From an uncultured Porphyromonadaceae bacterium (GTDB lineage: Bacteria > Bacteroidota > Bacteroidia > Bacteroidales > Muribaculaceae): a DNA stretch of 43,862 bases. Under the pieces are notes generated by a model, which saw only the letters and a list, made by a program, of their open reading frames with translations, had not been told where the DNA came from and searched no databases. Positions 23,875 to 31,563 of this stretch are shown in pieces. The DNA is taken from positions 1 to 43,862 of the forward strand of contig URTA01000014.1 in NCBI GenBank assembly GCA_900550645.1, read 5' to 3'. Position 1 is the stretch's first letter; the number at the start of each line of letters is the position of its first letter. The position numbers and the translations under genes were made by a program.

Positions 23875-24990
23875 CTACTGTATTGCTGCGTCAATCTCGG
23901 CGAACTGGCCGGCTGCGAAATCGTCGAAGAACTGTATGAGGCAGGCGTAGTATGTGTCGAGCGAGGGGTAGCGGTCTCTGTGGCTGCTGTACTCGGTGAG
24001 GCATTTCACCAGCTCCGGCATCCAGTAGAACCCTGTCGCCACCTCGTAAGTGAGGCTCTGGCGTATCTCGTCCTGCGTCATGCCGTTGTCGATGAAGTAG
24101 CGCACCACGGCAGCGCGGACTATCGACTCGTTGATGATGGTTTCCCACGAGCCGTATGCGTTTTTCCTCATCGTCTGGCGCGAGAGTGTCTGCATCTTTT
24201 CGCCTGCCGCCTCCATGCGCCCGGCGAACCGTGGGTCGGTGACGAGCGGGTTGACGAATGAGTGGTTGAACTCGTGTATCAGTGTGTTGAGGTAGTCTGC
24301 GGCGTATGTGCTGTAGTACGGCTGCCCGCTGTCGTCCACGCTGTAGCCGATTATGGAATAGACTTCCTCGGGCTTGCCGGGCAGCTGCCGGTGCGGGCCG
24401 TAGTTGCCGCCGCCGTTGGCGAACCCTATTATTATCTCGAAGCTTTCTGTGGCCTTTGTGCCGTAGAATTGCTCGTACCAGCCCTGGTTGAACCGCGATG
24501 TGACCTCTGCGTTGAACGTGTCGCACACGCTGTCGTAGAACGGCCTGTGCGTGTCGTAGAACTCCGTGAAGCGTGCTTCGGAGCTGAACGCTGATATGCG
24601 CCTGGTCAGCAGCTCCATGTCAACGCCCTTCCACCTCTTTTCGAGGGCTGCGGTGTCGCAAGCGAGTGTGTACCGGCTGCCCTCCCGTTGCAGGTTGACG
24701 GCCAGCGACATTGGTGCGTCGTAGGCGATGCCGTTTGTCTGCCTCAGGCTGTCGAGCATCTGCACTGCAGGGTGGGCTTTCGCTTCGCGGAAGAATGAGT
24801 CGATGTCGGCTACGTACTGTCCTCCTGCGTTAGAGTTGTATTCCCTGTACCCGGCCAGGCGGCACATTATGCTCATCAGCTCGATGCGCTCGTCGTGGGT
24901 GGCTTTGATTTGTCCTGTCGGCTTCTGTCCAGCCGCAAGCAGAGAGGCGGCAGCCAGCATCGCCGTCACCAGTGTCAATAGTCTGTTCAT
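23875..24990 (-). CDS. DUF4932 secreted protein with HExxH motif (metalloprotease-like)
   Basis: The product is 371 residues with a signal peptide (MNRLLTLVTAMLAAASLLAA). DUF4932-type features include the zinc-protease-like HEFNHSF near residue 240 (in LNTLIHEFNHSFVNPLV) and a following Glu-containing helix, ETIINESIVRAAVVRYF, which could give the third zinc ligand. Other stretches (SFEIIIGFANGGGNYG) are typical of the family as I know it. It is likely a periplasmic or surface zinc peptidase of unknown substrate. It begins 24 nt after the mrp gene, so it is probably cotranscribed. Confidence 0.75.
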   Translation of the reverse strand: MNRLLTLVTAMLAAASLLAAGQKPTGQIKATHDERIELMSIMCRLAGYREYNSNAGGQYVADIDSFFREAKAHPAVQMLDSLRQTNGIAYDAPMSLAVNLQREGSRYTLACDTAALEKRWKGVDMELLTRRISAFSSEARFTEFYDTHRPFYDSVCDTFNAEVTSRFNQGWYEQFYGTKATESFEIIIGFANGGGNYGPHRQLPGKPEEVYSIIGYSVDDSGQPYYSTYAADYLNTLIHEFNHSFVNPLVTDPRFAGRMEAAGEKMQTLSRQTMRKNAYGSWETIINESIVRAAVVRYFIDNGMTQDEIRQSLTYEVATGFYWMPELVKCLTEYSSHRDRYPSLDTYYACLIQFFDDFAAGQFAEIDAAIQ

Positions 24991-25014
24991 TGAGTAGCTG
25001 TTGTCGGGTTACGG

Positions 25015-26151
25015 TCACTTGTGTGTCTGCACTACGCGGGTCGGGGGCAGGTCGCTGTTGCGCTCGCGCACGGCCTCGTCTACAGCGTCTGCAAGCGCGG
25101 CGAATGCCTGTGCCTCGGGGTTGGAGTCGTCGATGCCTTCACCGCCGGCAGCGAGCGTGACAGGCGTGCCGCTGTCGGCGCGGTCGCAGATGTCAGCCAC
25201 CAGCGGTATCTGTGCCAGCAGCTTGACCCCTAACTCCTCGGCGAGGCGCACTCCGCCCTCGCGGCCGAAGATGTAGTACCGCTCGTCGGGGTGCTGCGCA
25301 GGGGTGAACCATGCCATGTTCTCCACCAGCCCGAGTATGGGGACGTTGACCTTGTCGCCTGTGAACATAGCGATGCCCTTGCGGGCGTCTGCGAGCGCGA
25401 CCTGCTGCGGCGTTGACACGACTACCACGCCGGTTATGGGGAGAGTCTGCACGAGCGTCAGGTGAATGTCAGACGTGCCGGGGGGCATGTCGATGACGAA
25501 GTAGTCGAGGTCGCCCCACCATGCCTCTGTGATGAGCTGGCGCAGGGCGTTGCTTGCCATTCCTCCGCGCCACAGCACGGGGCTGTCAGGGTCTACCATG
25601 AAGCCTATTGAGAGCATTTTCACGCCGTATTTCTCTGCCGGCTCTATCCAGTCGCGCCCCTCGCGGCTGGTCATGTAGAGCTCCTGCCTCTCGAGGCCGA
25701 ACATCTTGGGCATCGACGGCCCGAATATGTCAGCGTCGAGCAGCCCGACCTTGAAGCCCTTGGCAGCGAGAGCCACGGCGAGGTTGGCTGCGACGGTGGA
25801 CTTGCCTACGCCCCCCTTGCCAGACGACACGCCGATGATGTTCTTGACGCCAGGGAGGGGAGAGGCGGGCTTCTGCGGCAGCTCGTGGCGGTATTTCACG
25901 CTGACGTTGCCGCGTATCTCCACGTCGGGCGCGACGTATGTGGTCACGGCTGTCTCGGCGGCACGCACCACAGACTTGATGAACGGGTCGGTGGGCTTGT
26001 CGAATATCAGCGAGAAGGAGACTTTCCTGCCGTCGATGCGGATGTCGTCTTCGACCATCTCCGCGCTGACGAGGTCTTTGCCGTTGCCGGGGTAGCGCAC
26101 GGTGCGCAACGCCTCGGTGACGAGGGCGGGGTATATGGGTGATTCACTCAT
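25015..26151 (-). CDS. mrp: Mrp/NBP35 family Fe-S cluster carrier ATPase
   Basis: This is a 378-residue protein. The N-terminal ~95 residues are an MIP18/DUF59-type domain. The ATPase has the deviant Walker A SSGKGGVGKSTVAANLA (about 109-125), GLLDADIFGPSMPKMFG, and the switch region YFVIDMPPGTSDIHLTL. The CxxC cluster-binding pair of many Mrp proteins is replaced by the segment MAWFTPAQHPDERYYIFG, which I believe is common in Bacteroidetes. Its role is to hold and hand on Fe-S clusters in the cytoplasm. It lies 19 nt after trmB. Confidence 0.92.
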   Translation of the reverse strand: MSESPIYPALVTEALRTVRYPGNGKDLVSAEMVEDDIRIDGRKVSFSLIFDKPTDPFIKSVVRAAETAVTTYVAPDVEIRGNVSVKYRHELPQKPASPLPGVKNIIGVSSGKGGVGKSTVAANLAVALAAKGFKVGLLDADIFGPSMPKMFGLERQELYMTSREGRDWIEPAEKYGVKMLSIGFMVDPDSPVLWRGGMASNALRQLITEAWWGDLDYFVIDMPPGTSDIHLTLVQTLPITGVVVVSTPQQVALADARKGIAMFTGDKVNVPILGLVENMAWFTPAQHPDERYYIFGREGGVRLAEELGVKLLAQIPLVADICDRADSGTPVTLAAGGEGIDDSNPEAQAFAALADAVDEAVRERNSDLPPTRVVQTHK

Positions 26152-26170
26152 GGCGTTATGTAGTATGCTG

Positions 26171-26947
26171 TTACGGTTGTATCTTCTTCAGCTCCTCGGG
26201 CATGCACTGCGACAGTCCGCGAGGAAACGAGGTGTAGTCGTCGTGGGGTATGTCGTCCTCCTCGGGGTCGGCGATTTCCCCCTCGTGCGGCAGGAGGAAC
26301 TCGATGAGCTTTATGCGCTTGCCGCGTGAGAGCCATTGCCGCTCGTAGTGGGTCTTGATAGAGGTGACGGGGTCTGCCAGCCCGGAGGCGTAGAGGTCGT
26401 CCGTCTGCGCCAGCACGGTGAAGCCGTTGGCGGCTGCGAGGCGGCTTGTGAACGTGTAGAGGAAGGGGGAGTCGGTCTTGAGGTGCACCGTGCCTCCGGG
26501 GCGCATGATGCTGCGGTACAGTTGCAGGAAGCGTGCTGAGGTGAGGCGGCGGCGAGTCTTCTGCATCTGCGGGTCGGGAAACGTTATCCATATCTCGTCC
26601 ACCTCTCCCGGCGCGAAGAACGAGCCTATCTGCTCTATCTCGCCGCGCAGGAACGCCACGTTGGCGAGCTGCGAGAGGGTGGCGTCTTTCGCCCCTGCCC
26701 AGATACGCGCACCCTTCACGTCGATGCCGATGTAGTTCTTGCCGGGGTTCTGGCGAGCGAGCGACACGGTGTATTCGCCGCGTCCGCAGCCGAGTTCCAG
26801 CACTATGGGGCGGTCGTTGCGGAAATAGTCGCTGTGCCAGCTGCCGCGCAGCGGGAACGGCTCTGTCTGCAATCGCGCCCAGGGGTATTCAAACACACAG
26901 TCGAACCCCTTCATCTCCTCAAATTTGCGGAGTTTGTTCTTTCCCAT
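26171..26947 (-). CDS. trmB: tRNA (guanine-N7-)-methyltransferase TrmB
   Basis: This is a 258-residue class I methyltransferase with the SAM-binding motif VLELGCGRGEYTVSLA (about 50-65) and NYIGIDVKGARIW. The TrmB signature is WITFPDPQMQKTRRRLTS, followed by FLQLYRSIMRPGGTVHLKTD. It makes m7G46 in tRNA variable loops using S-adenosylmethionine. It lies 7 nt downstream of the LRR gene and 19 nt upstream of mrp, so it sits inside the long run that also contains leuS. Confidence 0.93.
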   Translation of the reverse strand: MGKNKLRKFEEMKGFDCVFEYPWARLQTEPFPLRGSWHSDYFRNDRPIVLELGCGRGEYTVSLARQNPGKNYIGIDVKGARIWAGAKDATLSQLANVAFLRGEIEQIGSFFAPGEVDEIWITFPDPQMQKTRRRLTSARFLQLYRSIMRPGGTVHLKTDSPFLYTFTSRLAAANGFTVLAQTDDLYASGLADPVTSIKTHYERQWLSRGKRIKLIEFLLPHEGEIADPEEDDIPHDDYTSFPRGLSQCMPEELKKIQP

Positions 26948-26954
26948 ATCTGTT

Positions 26955-28367
26955 TTAGTTTGAGGAGATTATGAGTTTGTCAATGCGAGAGCCTTTGTCG
27001 GTGCGGCTCATTATGATTGCCACCTGTGTGTCGGCTGCCGATAGGGGCAGTTCAGCCGAGCATTGTCCGGGGGCGGCAGCTGCGAGCAGCCGTCCGTCGG
27101 CGGTGTATACGTTCACTTCGAGCAGTGTTTCGGACGACTCGATGTGGAGCGTGCCGGCTGTGTGGTATATGCGGAACGCGCCGGCTTCGGTCTCGTCAAC
27201 GCTGTCGTAGTCGGCTGTAATTTTAAACTCGTTCCAGTACGGCGCGGCTTTCCACTCGTCGATGCTGCCTTCGGTCACACACACTTTCACCTTGCTCTTG
27301 TCAACGCCGTCAAAGGTATGCTCTGTCACTGCCGGTATCTCGTCCTTGAGGTCTTTGCAGTATATGTATGCCATTTCGGGGTTGTTGCCCAGCACGCCCT
27401 CTCCGAGCAATGTCACGCCGTGGCTAAGCGTCACTGTGTGAGCCGGTATGGAGTGCAACGCGAAGTCGCCTATTGCGCCAGCCTGTCCTGTCACGGCCTT
27501 GGTGTCGAGGCTTAGGCAGCCGGCGTATGCGAGGTCGGGTACCGGGGCGAGGGGATATGCGATTTCGTGCAGCCATTCGTCGCCGAAATAGATGCCGTGA
27601 GCCGTGGCGGCGTTTGACACCGACACAGCCGAGGCTGGCATAGTGCGTATGAGTGCGAATGCGAAGGGCGACGCGGTTATCTGCCTGTCGGCGGAGGGCG
27701 AGCGCAGGGCTGTCCCCTCAAAGGCGAGTGTGCCTACGGTGCGCAGCCCACGCGGCATGTCTATCTGCGTCAGAGCCGTACAGCCGGCGAATGTGCGGTC
27801 GCCGATGCCGGTCACGGCAGTCTTGGAGAGGTCTATTTCCGTGAGGCTCTCGCAGCCTGTAAAAGCCCCCTGCCCGAGCGTTTCGAGCGATGAGGGGATT
27901 TCCGCCTTCTTGAGCCGGGTGCAGCCGCTGAAGGCGAAGTCGCCGATGAGGGTCACACCCTCGGGTATGGCTATATGTACCAGGCTGCTTGAGGTGAACG
28001 CCCCGTCGCCTACGGCCTTGGTGGCAGAGGGGAGCATCATCACGCGGCAGGGCGAGCCGGCGAATGTGTATGCCGGTATCATGTCGGCCTCGAATGTGTG
28101 CTTGCCGTACAACAGCGGCGTGGGCGAGGAGAATGCCTTGACCGAGGCTGCCGACAGGTCGAGCGTGTCTATTTTAGCCGTTGCCAGAGCCGACAGGTCG
28201 CGTATGTCGATGCTGCCGCGCACGTTGAGCCGCGAGGCTTCGCTGCCGTTGAGCCTCATCTCGCCCAGAATGCTGGAGAGTGTGCCGGGGCATGCCTCGA
28301 CGGTGTCAGCGTATGCCGCTGCTGCGAGCGACAGGGCTGCGATTGCGGAGAATATGCGTGTCTTCAT
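26955..28367 (-). CDS. Secreted BspA-type leucine-rich repeat protein with C-terminal sorting-like domain
   Basis: The product is 470 residues with a signal peptide (MKTRIFSAIAALSLAAAAYA). LRR_5 units run from about 70 to 330 (VGDGAFTSSSLVHIAIPEGV, IGDFAFSGCTRLKKAEIP, LGQGAFTGCESLTEIDL). The C-terminal ~80 residues (LEVNVYTADGRLL, QVAIIMSRTDKGSRIDKLII) resemble the tail domain of type IX substrates. It is likely surface-exposed. It lies between the PorZ-like gene and trmB with short gaps, so a secreted adhesin-like protein is embedded in a housekeeping run. Confidence 0.82.
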   Translation of the reverse strand: MKTRIFSAIAALSLAAAAYADTVEACPGTLSSILGEMRLNGSEASRLNVRGSIDIRDLSALATAKIDTLDLSAASVKAFSSPTPLLYGKHTFEADMIPAYTFAGSPCRVMMLPSATKAVGDGAFTSSSLVHIAIPEGVTLIGDFAFSGCTRLKKAEIPSSLETLGQGAFTGCESLTEIDLSKTAVTGIGDRTFAGCTALTQIDMPRGLRTVGTLAFEGTALRSPSADRQITASPFAFALIRTMPASAVSVSNAATAHGIYFGDEWLHEIAYPLAPVPDLAYAGCLSLDTKAVTGQAGAIGDFALHSIPAHTVTLSHGVTLLGEGVLGNNPEMAYIYCKDLKDEIPAVTEHTFDGVDKSKVKVCVTEGSIDEWKAAPYWNEFKITADYDSVDETEAGAFRIYHTAGTLHIESSETLLEVNVYTADGRLLAAAAPGQCSAELPLSAADTQVAIIMSRTDKGSRIDKLIISSN

Positions 28368-28393
28368 GTCGGCTGTGTATTAGGCGTTTGCTG

Positions 28394-30856
28394 TCAGTTG
28401 ATTACGAGTATCTTCCCCTTGGCCGAGGTGTTTTCGCTGTCAGAGCCTGGCGAGGCGAAAATGTAGTACACGCCGCTGCGCACGCGCTTCATCTCGGCGT
28501 TTGTAACGTCCCATTTCACCGTGCCGTTTTCCGCAAACCCGAGTTCCTTGACCAGGTTGCCTCCGGCGTCAGTTATCTTAACGATTGAGTTGTCGGGAAG
28601 GTTTTCTATCGTCACCCAGCCGAGGTAGTCGGGGCGGACGGGGTTGGGGTATACGGTGAGCGTGTTCTCGCCGTCGTTGTCCTGCGAGCTGCCCACAGAG
28701 GGGTAGAACTCGGCGATGCCGTGCTCGGTAGACATCAGCAGCGAGTTGTTGTCAGGGTTGTACGCCACGGTGTATACGATGTCGGAGGGGATGTATGAGT
28801 TGGAGACAGTCAGCTCGCCCTCGACGGTCTTGCCGTCGGAGGAGGTGCATACCAGCCCGCCGCCGCCTGTTGCAAACCACTTGCGCCCTTTGTTGTCAGT
28901 GGCGATGCGAAACACCGGGATGTTGTTGAGCAGGTAGTCCGCCAGGTTTGTGCCGTCGTCGCGAGCCACCTTGATGCGTGTCACGCGGGTAGCGTCGGCA
29001 GTGACCTTGCTCGGGTTGATGGTGTACACGCCGAATAGGTAGCCCACCCATACAGTGCCTGTCGAAGAGTCCTCGTACATCGAGAATAGGTGTCCGTCGT
29101 TGAGGTGGTTGCCGTCCTGGTCGTAGAATGAGGAGATGACGGTGTACTTGTCGTCAGAGGGGTCAGCTGGCGTGCCGCCGTGGTCAAGGACAATGAGGCT
29201 GGGCTGGTACACACCGTTGTAGATTAGGACGAGGTTCTTGTTGGCCGAGGACTTGAGGGGGAGGATGATGTGATCCTTCTCCATTGCCACGCCGGGGATG
29301 TTGAGCTTGACGATCTTAGAAGCGTCGCCGCTGCGCCGCGCCTCTGCGGGCCATACGTAAATGTTGCAGCCGTCGCGTCCCGAGGTGGTGGCACGTGTAG
29401 CCCACATGTTGCCCTGCGCGTCAAAGGCGGGGCTGCAGAGGTTGAAGTACTCGTCCCAGCCCTTGTCGTCGTCATCGAGCTTGCGGTATTGCGGCAGCCC
29501 TGCCGAGGGGTCTTTGGGGTGTGAGAGCAGCAGCATGTCCGTTGGGTCGGCGAGGTTCTTGCGCTGTATTCCGTTGAAGAACGAGCCGTAGTAGATGAGG
29601 TCGGGGTTGTCCGGGTCAATGGTGAGGCCGTTGGGGTCGGCCAGGGTGTTCTCGAAGTCGGTGTTGGTGTACGGGTACCCGTAGTTTGTCCAGATGCCGT
29701 CCTTCAGCCCGCAGGTCAATGCCGGCGTTTTGATGTAGTATGTCGAGAACAGGTATGAGACCTCATGGTTGTTGATGAGCATGCCGTATTTCGGGGAGTA
29801 GGCGAAGTAGCGGCAGCGGTATGCCGAGGGTGAGTTGGGGAAAATTGAGGTGTTGGTGGCAGTCCACTGGCCGTCTACGCTCTTGTAAGAGGAGAGTCCC
29901 TTGTGGGGTGTCATCTGCCACACCTCGCTGCTGTCCCATGTGCCGACTATGGAGTACCACGTCGAGCCTGGTATGCCGCCGAAGGCCTTAATTGTGCCGT
30001 CTGAGGCGAGAGTTACTCCCGAGTCGCCTCGCGAGATGAAGTATCCGTCCTTGGCGTATGCCACATATCCGAACCGTCCGGTGTATATCTGCTCGAGCGA
30101 GAACTCCGTGCCGGAGAACGTGCATTTGTAGAGCGTTTCGCCGCTGATGAAGGCGAATGTGTTGGCCGTCAGGGGCATGATGTCCTTTGCGCTGCCCACG
30201 CCGCTGATTTTCTTGAAGTCAGACTGCGAGAACGCCTTGTCGCCGTCATTGACCCAGTACAGTCCCTCGCTGTCGGCGATGAGGAACTTGTCGCCCACAC
30301 GTGCGGCAGATGTCAGCGCCTTGTTGTAGATGCGCGATTCGAGTATCTTGCCCGACTCGTCGTCGAGTATCAGGTATCCGAAGTCGGTGGCGAGGTATGC
30401 GCGGTTGCGCTCCTGGTCGAAACGTATGTTGTTGACGCTCTTGGAGGTGTTGAGGTTGGACTGCATCAGCGAGGGGATGTTGACCGCTGTGTTGTCGTCA
30501 TAGAGCAGGTCGATGTTGCCGTTCATGTATGTTATGAACAGGTATCGCAGCCTGGGGTTGTACTGTATGCTGCTGACCATGTTGTCCGACAGGTAGTTGC
30601 GCTTGGTGTACGGAGTCATCTCGCCCGACTGCTTGTCGTATGCGAACAGGAACGCCTCCTGCACGGCGTATTCCGGGGCGTTGGCATGCTGCGGCTGCCC
30701 TCCTGCCACGACGTAAGCCTTGGTCGGGGTGTCAACTATCGAGATTGGGTTGGAGTCGAATGAGGGGTACAGCTTCCAGTCGCCGCGCAGTTCGGCGTGA
30801 GCCGCGATGCATATCGCTGCTGCCGCCAATGCTGTGGTTATGAGTCGGTTGGTCAT
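28394..30856 (-). CDS. porZ: PorZ-like two-propeller secreted protein (type IX secretion)
   Basis: This is an 820-residue protein with a signal peptide (first ~21 residues). Beta-propeller repeats follow (WKLYPSFDSNPISIVDTPTK, KAYVVAGGQ, LSDNMVSSIQYNPRLRYLFI, YMNGNIDLLYDD), the pattern of PorZ, which helps attach A-LPS to type IX cargo at the cell surface. A second propeller-like region runs to about 700. A C-terminal Ig-like/FlgD-type tail follows (LTVYPNPVRPDYLGWVTIEN, SGVYYIFASP). It shares a 4-bp stop/start overlap (ATGA) with rdgB, so the pair is translationally coupled. A generic two-component-regulator propeller protein is the main alternative. Confidence 0.65.
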   Translation of the reverse strand: MTNRLITTALAAAAICIAAHAELRGDWKLYPSFDSNPISIVDTPTKAYVVAGGQPQHANAPEYAVQEAFLFAYDKQSGEMTPYTKRNYLSDNMVSSIQYNPRLRYLFITYMNGNIDLLYDDNTAVNIPSLMQSNLNTSKSVNNIRFDQERNRAYLATDFGYLILDDESGKILESRIYNKALTSAARVGDKFLIADSEGLYWVNDGDKAFSQSDFKKISGVGSAKDIMPLTANTFAFISGETLYKCTFSGTEFSLEQIYTGRFGYVAYAKDGYFISRGDSGVTLASDGTIKAFGGIPGSTWYSIVGTWDSSEVWQMTPHKGLSSYKSVDGQWTATNTSIFPNSPSAYRCRYFAYSPKYGMLINNHEVSYLFSTYYIKTPALTCGLKDGIWTNYGYPYTNTDFENTLADPNGLTIDPDNPDLIYYGSFFNGIQRKNLADPTDMLLLSHPKDPSAGLPQYRKLDDDDKGWDEYFNLCSPAFDAQGNMWATRATTSGRDGCNIYVWPAEARRSGDASKIVKLNIPGVAMEKDHIILPLKSSANKNLVLIYNGVYQPSLIVLDHGGTPADPSDDKYTVISSFYDQDGNHLNDGHLFSMYEDSSTGTVWVGYLFGVYTINPSKVTADATRVTRIKVARDDGTNLADYLLNNIPVFRIATDNKGRKWFATGGGGLVCTSSDGKTVEGELTVSNSYIPSDIVYTVAYNPDNNSLLMSTEHGIAEFYPSVGSSQDNDGENTLTVYPNPVRPDYLGWVTIENLPDNSIVKITDAGGNLVKELGFAENGTVKWDVTNAEMKRVRSGVYYIFASPGSDSENTSAKGKILVIN

Positions 30857-31491
30857 AGTGTCGTGTTTTCAGTGTGGGGTGTGTCTTGGGGTATTCCGAG
30901 ATGCCGCAGCAGCAGCCGTGTGGCGCGTCCCCGGTGAGAAATGGCGTTCTTGTCGTCTGCGCTCATCAGGGCGAATGAGATGCCTGTCTCGTCGGGAATG
31001 AACACCGGGTCGTATCCGAAGCCGCCCGAGCCGTGCCGCCGCGTGTCGATGCGCCCCTCGACAGTCCCCTCAAATGTGTGGGTGCCGTCGCAGTCGCGCA
31101 CCAGGGCAATGACGGTGCTGAAGCGGGCGGTGCGCCGTTCCGTTGGGACTCCCTCGAGGCGGCGCAGCAGCAGGTCTATGTTGTCGTCGGGGCTGCAATG
31201 CTCGCCGGCATAGCGGGCCGAGTACACGCCAGGCTCGCCGCCGAGCGCGTCCGTCATGAGGCCTGTGTCGTCGGCAAAGCAGTCGTGGCCGTACCGCTCC
31301 TTGACCCACCGCGCCTTTATCAGGGCGTTGCCCAGCAGTGTGTCGGCGGTTTCGGGGATGTCGTCATGGCAGCCGATGTCGGCGAGCGAGAGGATTTCTA
31401 TCCTTCCGCCCGCCATGCGGCGTATCTCTTCGAGTTTGTGCCGGTTGTTGGTTGCGAAGACCAGCTTTGGTGTCGTCTCTGGCATAGTCAT
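30853..31491 (-). CDS. rdgB: dITP/XTP pyrophosphatase (RdgB/HAM1)
   Basis: This 212-residue protein has the family motifs LVFATNNRHKLEEI near the N-terminus, CFADDTGLMTDAL in the middle, GSGGFGYDPVF for substrate and metal binding, and ISHRGRATRLLL near the end. It hydrolyses dITP, XTP and ITP to monophosphates to keep them out of DNA. The second Met (31485) is an equally good start. It follows leuS by 72 nt and overlaps the PorZ-like gene by 4 bp. Confidence 0.93.
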   Translation of the reverse strand: MTMPETTPKLVFATNNRHKLEEIRRMAGGRIEILSLADIGCHDDIPETADTLLGNALIKARWVKERYGHDCFADDTGLMTDALGGEPGVYSARYAGEHCSPDDNIDLLLRRLEGVPTERRTARFSTVIALVRDCDGTHTFEGTVEGRIDTRRHGSGGFGYDPVFIPDETGISFALMSADDKNAISHRGRATRLLLRHLGIPQDTPHTENTTL

Positions 31492-31563
31492 GTCACAGGC
31501 CTGTAGCCTGTATGTATATGTATGTAACGCTTTTGCGGCGCGGCATATTGCGTGCGTCCCCGG

